The notes under the pieces were generated by a model. It was given only the letters and a program-made list of their open reading frames with translations, was not told where the DNA came from and did no database searches. The position numbers and the translations under genes were made by a program. This document shows, piece by piece, positions 58,394 to 64,000 of a DNA stretch of 64,000 bases (the first letter of the stretch is position 1; each line of letters opens with the position of its first letter). Source of the stretch: Alphaproteobacteria bacterium (GTDB lineage Bacteria > Pseudomonadota > Alphaproteobacteria > Micropepsales > Micropepsaceae); contig JACKLF010000007.1 of NCBI GenBank assembly GCA_024236055.1, positions 1-64,000 on the forward strand, written 5' to 3'.

Positions 58394-59636
58394 AAGAGTT
58401 TTTGTCTTGAAAAGTCGTGGGCGCGGGGGACACCACAACCGGGCCCAGCGGCGTCATCTCCAGCACGGCAAGGCCGCGCTCGGATGTGCCGTCGGCATTG
58501 AAGCGGAAGATGCCGTCCACGCCGGTAAAGCCGTTGGGGTCCATCAGCGCATCCTGGGTGAAGCGGTGATAGGGCTCGCCCTTGGCCAGCAGCGCCACCA
58601 GTGACATGGCGTCATAGGACAGGCTGGCCAGGTTCGCGGGCGCGCTGCCGAAAGTGGCGCGGTACTTGGCGTTGAAGGCGTCGTCCGACTTGGGCGACGG
58701 TGCGGCGTACCAGCTACCCTGCAGGCTGGGCTCCTTTTGCAGGGACGCATCGTCCCAAAGCCCGGTGCCCAGAAGCTGCACCTTTTCCTGGCTCATGCCT
58801 TCGAACTGCAGCGTGGGCGCGATTTCCTGGGCCAGCGATCCGCCCTGGGCGATCAGAACCGCATCCGCGCCGCTTTGCGCCACCGCCTTGGCGGGCGCCA
58901 TCAGGGCGCTGGTGTTGGGAGCAAAGCGCTCGATATCCACCACCTGGCCCTTGACCGCCTGGACCGCATTCTGGAACGCGGTCAGCGCGACGTCGCCATA
59001 GGCCGATTGCGGGATCATCGCGGCGAATTTCTTGTGCCCGCGCGCGGCGGCATAAGTGATCGCCCGCTTGACCTCGTTCTGGGGCAGGAAGCTGATCAGA
59101 TAGGCGCCGTTGCCCGCCACGCTGCGCTCGGTCGAGAAGGCCAGCACCGGCACGCCACGGTCGCGCGCCACCGGCGCCACCGCCGCAACCGATGCACCGA
59201 ACAGCGGGCCCACGATCACCTCGGCGCCCTGGGCCAGCAGCTTGCGGGCGGCATCGGCGGCCTGTGCGCCGCCATTGCCCTCGTCGCCCACCATCAGAAG
59301 AATGTTGCGGTTGCCGGAATCGAACATCGCCAGCTCGGCGGCCTTCAGCATCGACTGGGCCAGGTTGCGCGTCGCCGCCGAACCGCTGGATAGCGGCAGG
59401 ATCACGCCCACCCGCACCGGCGTGCCCTGGGGCAGGCCGGGCAAGCGCATGTAGTTGGGCTGGTCGCGGTCCAGGGGATTTGTGGCGACGGGCGGTGGCG
59501 GCGGGGGCGCCACAACCGGCGGCGGCGGGGGCGGCGGCGGCTTGGTGGCGCAGGCCGCGGCCGCCAGCAGCACTGTTGCGAACAGGGGTGCAATGGCACA
59601 AAAGCGGGGAAAGCGGGTACGCAATGAGCCAAGCAT
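58392..59636 (-). CDS. penicillin-binding protein activator, LpoA-like lipoprotein
   Basis: A 414-residue exported lipoprotein. The signal ends in LLAAAAC with lipidated Cys29, followed by two runs of prolines (residues about 33-51) that could span the periplasm. The rest is a type I periplasmic-binding fold: VRVGVILPLSSGSAATRNLAQSM, GAEVIVGPLFGASVAAVAPVA, VLAFSTERSVAGNG. Alphaproteobacterial relatives are labelled penicillin-binding protein activator; an amino-acid-binding role is the alternative. ATG 59636 overlaps the divergent rsmI start region by 13 bases. Confidence 0.85.
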   Translation of the reverse strand: MLGSLRTRFPRFCAIAPLFATVLLAAAACATKPPPPPPPPVVAPPPPPPVATNPLDRDQPNYMRLPGLPQGTPVRVGVILPLSSGSAATRNLAQSMLKAAELAMFDSGNRNILLMVGDEGNGGAQAADAARKLLAQGAEVIVGPLFGASVAAVAPVARDRGVPVLAFSTERSVAGNGAYLISFLPQNEVKRAITYAAARGHKKFAAMIPQSAYGDVALTAFQNAVQAVKGQVVDIERFAPNTSALMAPAKAVAQSGADAVLIAQGGSLAQEIAPTLQFEGMSQEKVQLLGTGLWDDASLQKEPSLQGSWYAAPSPKSDDAFNAKYRATFGSAPANLASLSYDAMSLVALLAKGEPYHRFTQDALMDPNGFTGVDGIFRFNADGTSERGLAVLEMTPLGPVVVSPAPTTFQDKNS

Positions 59637-60586
59637 CAAAAAATCCTGGAAACAGAAATCCTGGGAACGGGGACCAAGCGGCCGAAGCGGCTGGGGCCGA
59701 CCTTAAGCCGCTGGAAGAAGCCGGTAAATCGGAAGATTTGGGAACCTTTCTCGAAGCAGGGCTGCATGTGCTGGCCACCCCGATCGGCAATGCCCGCGAC
59801 ATTTCCCTGCGCGGGCTTGAGGCCCTGAAGGGCGCGGCCGTGATCTGTGCCGAGGATACGCGTGTGACTGCCAAGCTGTTGGCAATACACGGTATTTCCC
59901 GCCCCCTGCTGGCCTATAACGACCACAATGCCGCGTCCATGCGCCCCAGGATACTGGCCCGGCTGGCGGCGGGCCAGGCGGTGGTGCTGGTCTCGGATGC
60001 GGGCACGCCGCTGGTCTCGGACCCCGGCTACAAGCTGGTGCGCGAGGCCCTGGCGGCGGGTCTGCCGGTTCATGCCGTGCCCGGCCCCTCGGCGGTGCTG
60101 GCGGGACTGACCCTGTCGGGCCTGCCGTCCGACCGTTTCCTGTTCGCCGGGTTTCTGCCGTCCCGGGCTGGCGAGCGGGCAACCGCGCTGGGCGACGTTG
60201 CCGCGATCCCCGCCACGCTGATCTTCTTTGAATCGGCCCAGCGGCTGGCCGAAAGCCTGGCCGCGATGGCCGATGTGCTGGGCGACCGGCCCTGTGCGGT
60301 GGCGCGCGAACTGACCAAGCGGCACGAGGAAGTGCGCCGGGGCCTGTTGTCCGAACTGGCGGCGCGGTATGCCGCCAGTGGCCCGCCGAAAGGCGAAGTG
60401 ACCATCGTGGTGGGCCCGCCGCTGGAAAGCGGGCCGGACTTCGCGCGCATCGATGCGGCGCTGGAGGCGGCGCTGCCCTTCATGCCGGTCAAGGCGGCGG
60501 CCGAGATGATCGCGGCCCTGACCGGGGCCTCGAAGAAACAGGTCTACAACCGGGCACTTGAAATGAAGGACGATGCGAAATCGTGA
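59624..60586 (+). CDS. rsmI: 16S rRNA (cytidine1402-2'-O)-methyltransferase
   Basis: A 320-residue tetrapyrrole-methylase-fold enzyme for Cm1402 of 16S rRNA. The N-terminal 45 residues are a polar extension; the enzyme proper starts at LHVLATPIGNARDISLRGLEAL, with CAEDTRVTAKLL, LVSDAGTPLVSDPGYKLV and VPGPSAVLAGLTLSGLPSDRFLFAGFLP. The start ATG 59624 is inside the divergent lipoprotein gene's 5' end; later starts would also keep the domain. Its 3' end overlaps yraN by 14 bases. Next to the LpoA-like gene and yraN, the usual order in many Proteobacteria. Confidence 0.95.
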   Translation: MSQASKNPGNRNPGNGDQAAEAAGADLKPLEEAGKSEDLGTFLEAGLHVLATPIGNARDISLRGLEALKGAAVICAEDTRVTAKLLAIHGISRPLLAYNDHNAASMRPRILARLAAGQAVVLVSDAGTPLVSDPGYKLVREALAAGLPVHAVPGPSAVLAGLTLSGLPSDRFLFAGFLPSRAGERATALGDVAAIPATLIFFESAQRLAESLAAMADVLGDRPCAVARELTKRHEEVRRGLLSELAARYAASGPPKGEVTIVVGPPLESGPDFARIDAALEAALPFMPVKAAAEMIAALTGASKKQVYNRALEMKDDAKS

Positions 60587-60935
60587 GGCCGCCGAACGGC
60601 GGGGCCGCGCCAGCGAAAATCTGGCGGCGCTGTGGCTGCGGCTGAAGGGCTATCGCATCCTGGCGCGGCGGCTGAAGACCCATGCCGGCGAGGTCGATCT
60701 GGTGGCCGCCGCCCCTTTCGGCCCCATCTGCTTCATCGAGGTCAAGGCGCGGGCCGATACGATGGCCGCTGCTGAAAGCGTGGCCCCGGCCCAGCGGACT
60801 CGCATTGGCCGCGCCGCCACCCTATATCTCGCCGCGCGGCCGGGCCTGGCCCGGCGGGGCATGCGCTTCGACATTGTCGCGGTGGCGCCGCGCGCGCTGC
60901 CGGTGCATCACCGGGACGTGTGGCGGGATTTTTAG
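60573..60935 (+). CDS. YraN family protein (UPF0102)
   Basis: A 120-residue protein with a restriction-endonuclease-like fold: ASENLAALWLRLKGYRILARRLKT, then GEVDLVA (Asp) and ICFIEVKARAD (Glu-x-Lys), the classical nuclease triad. Function is not proven. Starts in rsmI and precedes gshB by 12 bases, so all three are probably one operon. Confidence 0.93.
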   Translation: MRNREAAERRGRASENLAALWLRLKGYRILARRLKTHAGEVDLVAAAPFGPICFIEVKARADTMAAAESVAPAQRTRIGRAATLYLAARPGLARRGMRFDIVAVAPRALPVHHRDVWRDF

Positions 60936-60947
60936 GAGAGGCATGGC

Positions 60948-61889
60948 ATGGCGCTGACCGTCGCGATCCAGATGGACCCGATCGAGAAAATCGATATCGG
61001 CGGCGATTCCACCTTCGCCCTGGCGCTTGAAGGGCAAAGGCGCGGCCACGGCCTGCTCTATTACGGGCCGCGCGACCTGTCGTTCATGGGCGGCAAGGTC
61101 AGCGCCCATGTGCGCCCGCTGAATGTGCGCGCGGTCAAGGGCGATCACTTCGCGCTGGGCGAGGCCTTCACCTATGACCTGTCGGCGGCCGATGTGGTGC
61201 TGATGCGCCAGGATCCGCCCTTCGACATGGCCTATATCACCGCCACCCATATCCTGGAGCGCATTCATCCCAGGACGCTGGTGGTCAACGATCCCGCCCA
61301 GGTCCGCAATGCGCCCGAAAAACTCTTCGTCACCGAATTCGCCGATTTCATTCCGCCCACGCTGATCTCGTCCGACCTGCGGGCGATCCGCGAGTTCCGC
61401 GCCGAGCATGGCGACATCATCATCAAGCCGCTCTATGGCAATGGCGGGGCGGGCGTGTTCCGCCTCAAGCCCGACGACGAGAATTTCGGCGCCCTGATGG
61501 AGATGTTCACCCAGTTCTATCGCGAGCCGGTGATCGTGCAGCGTTACCTGCCCGCCGTGCGCCAGGGCGACAAGCGCATTATTCTGGTCGATGGCGAATA
61601 TGCCGGGGCGATCAACCGGGTTCCCGCCTCGGGCGAGGCGCGTTCGAACATGCATGTCGGCGGCCAGGCCACGGCCACGGAACTGACCACGCGCGAACGC
61701 GATATCTGCGCCGCCATCGGCCCGGAACTGAAGCGGCGCGGGCTGATCTTCACCGGGATCGACGTGATCGGCGACCATATGACCGAGATAAACGTTACCT
61801 CTCCAACGGGCATCCACGAGGTGCGCCGCTTCGGCGGGGCCGATATCGCCGCCCTGGTCTGGGACGCGATCGAGGCGCGCCGGGGCTGA
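60948..61889 (+). CDS. gshB: glutathione synthase
   Basis: A 313-residue ATP-grasp ligase joining gamma-glutamylcysteine and glycine. VAIQMDPIEKIDIGGDSTFAL at the N-terminus, VLMRQDPPFDMAYITATHILE, the ATP-binding IIIKPLYGNGGAGVFRL (about 161-177) and the metal-binding ITGIDV...TEINVTSPTGIHE end are intact. ATG 60948 follows AGGAGAGGC; an out-of-frame ATG five bases earlier is a decoy. Confidence 0.96.
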   Translation: MALTVAIQMDPIEKIDIGGDSTFALALEGQRRGHGLLYYGPRDLSFMGGKVSAHVRPLNVRAVKGDHFALGEAFTYDLSAADVVLMRQDPPFDMAYITATHILERIHPRTLVVNDPAQVRNAPEKLFVTEFADFIPPTLISSDLRAIREFRAEHGDIIIKPLYGNGGAGVFRLKPDDENFGALMEMFTQFYREPVIVQRYLPAVRQGDKRIILVDGEYAGAINRVPASGEARSNMHVGGQATATELTTRERDICAAIGPELKRRGLIFTGIDVIGDHMTEINVTSPTGIHEVRRFGGADIAALVWDAIEARRG

Positions 61890-61953
61890 GAGGCCAGCCT
61901 GCCCCCTTGACAGGATGCCTATATAATCGGGGCAACCGTTTTACAGGTGACGC

Positions 61954-62652
61954 ATGGTTACCATTCGCAGGTCCGGCGACCGGGGCAAGACCAATATCGG
62001 CTGGCTGGATTCGCGCCATTCCTTTTCCTTTGGCGATTATTACGACCCGGCCAATGAAAGCTTCGGCCCGCTTCGGGTGATCAACGAGGACTGGATCGCC
62101 GGCGGCGCGGGCTTTCCGCCCCACCCTCATCGCGACATGGAAATCGTCACCTACATCCTGGAGGGGGCGATCGCGCACCGCGATTCCAGCGGCGGCGGCG
62201 GCACCATCCGCCCCGGCGAAATCCAGCGCATGAGCGCGGGCAGCGGCATCGTCCATTCGGAATTCAACGCCAGCGGCAGCGAGACCTGCCACATGCTGCA
62301 GATCTGGATCATGCCGTCCGAGCGCGGCCTGACACCCGGCTATGAGCAGAAGACCATCGATGCGGCGGCGATGCAGAACCATTTCACCCGCATTGCCGGG
62401 CCTGATCCGGGCGACAGGGAAGTGCGCCTGGTGCAGGACGCCGAGATCTGGGCGGCCAGGCTGGAAGCGGGGATCGAGGCGATCCATCCGCTCGATCCGG
62501 GCCGCCGCGCCTGGCTGCAGGTGGCGCGCGGCAGCGTGCGGCTGGACGGCGAAGTGCTGTCGGCTGGCGATGCAGCGGCCATCACCGATCTGGAAAAGAT
62601 CGCCGTGCGCGCCGAAACCGATGCGGAAGTGCTGTTGTTCGACCTGGCGTAA
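61954..62652 (+). CDS. pirin family protein
   Basis: A 232-residue bicupin. The N-terminal cupin has the metal site FPPHPHRDMEIVTYILEGA (about 51-69) with two histidines, and the later His-Glu of IVHSEFNAS; the C-terminal cupin is degenerate. Bacterial pirins include quercetin 2,3-dioxygenases and redox sensors; which applies cannot be told. Monocistronic; it converges with the peptidase gene with only three bases between stops. Confidence 0.92.
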   Translation: MVTIRRSGDRGKTNIGWLDSRHSFSFGDYYDPANESFGPLRVINEDWIAGGAGFPPHPHRDMEIVTYILEGAIAHRDSSGGGGTIRPGEIQRMSAGSGIVHSEFNASGSETCHMLQIWIMPSERGLTPGYEQKTIDAAAMQNHFTRIAGPDPGDREVRLVQDAEIWAARLEAGIEAIHPLDPGRRAWLQVARGSVRLDGEVLSAGDAAAITDLEKIAVRAETDAEVLLFDLA

Positions 62653-62655
62653 TCT

Positions 62656-64000
62656 TTACCAGGTCATCTCGGACATCATCGCGGCATAGACGTCCACCCC
62701 GTCCCACAGATTCTGCAGCCGCAGATTCTCGTTGGGCGCGTGCTGGTCGTCGTCATGGTTGGCGATGGGCAGACCGATCACCGGAACATGGAATATGTCC
62801 TGGAACATGTAGATCGGCACGCCCCCGCCCATCATGGGCAGCAGCACCGGCGGGCGGCCCGCGGCGACGGCCTCCGCCGCGCTGGCCGCCCTGGCCGCCG
62901 GGCTGGTCATGTCGCTGCGCCGGGCCGGGTAGCCCAGATGCCAGTCCAGCCGGACCACGCGCGCATGATCCGTGCGGGTGGCGGCATCGGGATCGTCATG
63001 CACGATGGTCCAGCCTTTTGATGTCAGGAAGGCTTCCACCTCGTCGCGCACATGCTGGGCGGTCTGGCCCGGCACCAGGCGGAAGGTGACGTCCACCACC
63101 GCATCGACCGGAATGGCGCCCGCCCCGCCCGGCCCCACATGGCCCGAGCGGATGCCGCGAATGTTCATGGCCGGGCGCATGGTGCTGGCGGTCAGGCCTT
63201 CATGGCCTTCGCTGCGGCCGATTTCGAATTCCTTTTTCAGCGCATCCTCGACCGGTGGCAGGCTGGCGATGGCGGCGCGCTCGGCCGGGGTCGGCGGCGT
63301 GACATCGTCATAGAAGCCGGGGATCAGGATATTGCCGTCATCGTCGCGCAGGCTGGCGATCAGGTTGGCCGCCATCGCGGCGGGATTGGGCACCCAGTTG
63401 CCGTAATGGCCGTCATGCAGGGCGCGCACCGGGCCATAGACGGTCATCTCCACGCCTGCGCCGCCGCGTGCGCCGAAGAACAGCGTGGGCGTGCGCGACT
63501 GGTGCACCGGCGCATCGCCGATCAGCCACAGATCGCCCGCCAGCTCCTTCTGATGCGCTTTCAGCTGCGCTGCCAGATGGGGCGAGCCGCGCTCCTCCTC
63601 GCCTTCCCACAGGACCTTGATGTTGACCGACGGCTTGCGCCCCAGTGCTTTGAGCGCATCGAAGGCGGACAGGAAGGCGGCGATGCTGCTCTTGTCGTCG
63701 GCCACCGCGCGGCCGAACAGGCGCCATTCGGGGTCAATGGAAGGGGCCGCCCGCCAGTCGATGGCATCGGTGGCAACGGCGCTGGCGCGCATCACCGGCT
63801 GGAAGGGATCGGAGCGCCATTGCGCCGGGATAACCGGCTGGCCGTCATAATGGGCATAGAAGACCACGGTGCGCCGCGCGCCCGGCACGCGCAGCGCGCC
63901 GAACACCAGCGGCGGCGCGCCCGCTTCGCCCCACTGGGCGGTGTCGAAGCCGCGCGCCTTAAGCTGCGCCTGCAGAAAGGCGGCGGTATCGGCCAGATCC
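62656..64000 (-). CDS. M20 family dipeptidase, N-terminus cut by window edge
   Basis: At least 447 residues of a zinc peptidase of the M20/M25/M40 family; the frame is open to the right edge, so the start is outside. Metal ligands can be followed: YAHYDGQPVI (His and Asp), AVADDKSSIAAF (bridging Asp), LWEGEEERGSPHL (catalytic and ligand Glu) and the late NHDDDQHAPNENL (His). The dimerisation lid domain lies between GGAGVEMTVYGPVRALHDGHYG and MGGGVPIYMFQD. Substrates are probably dipeptides. Whether it has a signal peptide cannot be seen. Confidence 0.93.
   Translation of the reverse strand, partial: DLADTAAFLQAQLKARGFDTAQWGEAGAPPLVFGALRVPGARRTVVFYAHYDGQPVIPAQWRSDPFQPVMRASAVATDAIDWRAAPSIDPEWRLFGRAVADDKSSIAAFLSAFDALKALGRKPSVNIKVLWEGEEERGSPHLAAQLKAHQKELAGDLWLIGDAPVHQSRTPTLFFGARGGAGVEMTVYGPVRALHDGHYGNWVPNPAAMAANLIASLRDDDGNILIPGFYDDVTPPTPAERAAIASLPPVEDALKKEFEIGRSEGHEGLTASTMRPAMNIRGIRSGHVGPGGAGAIPVDAVVDVTFRLVPGQTAQHVRDEVEAFLTSKGWTIVHDDPDAATRTDHARVVRLDWHLGYPARRSDMTSPAARAASAAEAVAAGRPPVLLPMMGGGVPIYMFQDIFHVPVIGLPIANHDDDQHAPNENLRLQNLWDGVDVYAAMMSEMTW

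Overview
The window is high-GC alphaproteobacterial DNA. Gene order is parB-parA-rsmG-mnmG-mnmE ... rho-hemJ-hemH-hemE, then a 289-base gap, then ppsR-maf-aroE-coaE-dnaQ-secB. This is the known neighbourhood of the alphaproteobacterial chromosome origin (between hemE and the RP001/ppsR gene in Caulobacter). Two perfect parS sites, the parAB genes and the divergent orientation of genes on both sides of the gap support placing oriC at about 42946-43234. I cannot name the genus; a free-living alphaproteobacterium outside Rickettsiales is all the sequence supports.

Bases 1-8100 are an accessory region, probably one end of an integrative and conjugative element or an integrated plasmid. It carries a TraF-type S26 peptidase (cut by the window edge), a DUF2840 protein, an IS110-family insertion, a RepA initiator with iteron-like repeats and an inverted pair of DnaA-like boxes inside its own 3' end, an AlpA-like regulator, two DUF2285-type genes, a DUF6499 gene and an acetyltransferase of different base composition. 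Its right part (about 6500-8100) looks decayed: frameshifted reading frames and a cluster of inverted repeats.

Bases 8200-25800 are ordinary chromosome: a Tat-type dienelactone hydrolase, a Na+/H+ antiporter, wrbA with a divergent LysR regulator, a histone H1-like lysine/alanine protein, msrB, mscL, an orphan HisKA_2-type kinase, the rpmI-rplT-pheS-pheT translation cluster, a methyltransferase, lepA and a DUF4153 membrane protein. Then come hisH-hisA and, on the minus strand, the parABS and tRNA-modification block.

Bases 33278-38702 hold a thioredoxin-domain protein followed by a tightly coupled operon: dienelactone hydrolase, quinone oxidoreductase, a RuBisCO-like protein and a cupin. A RuBisCO-like protein next to a cupin is the hallmark of the methylthioadenosine-isoprenoid shunt described in Rhodospirillum rubrum, and it is the most interesting metabolic finding here.

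Right of the origin the genes run mostly rightward: cofactor, envelope and repair functions (coaE, dnaQ, timA/Tim44-like, mltA, smr, yjbQ), then on the minus strand nth, dapB, grpE and hrcA, then rph-rdgB-hemW, an LpoA-like lipoprotein, rsmI-yraN-gshB, a pirin and a peptidase cut by the right edge. Most genes overlap neighbours by 1-8 bases, so they form compact translationally coupled operons. No tRNA, rRNA or CRISPR array was recognised.
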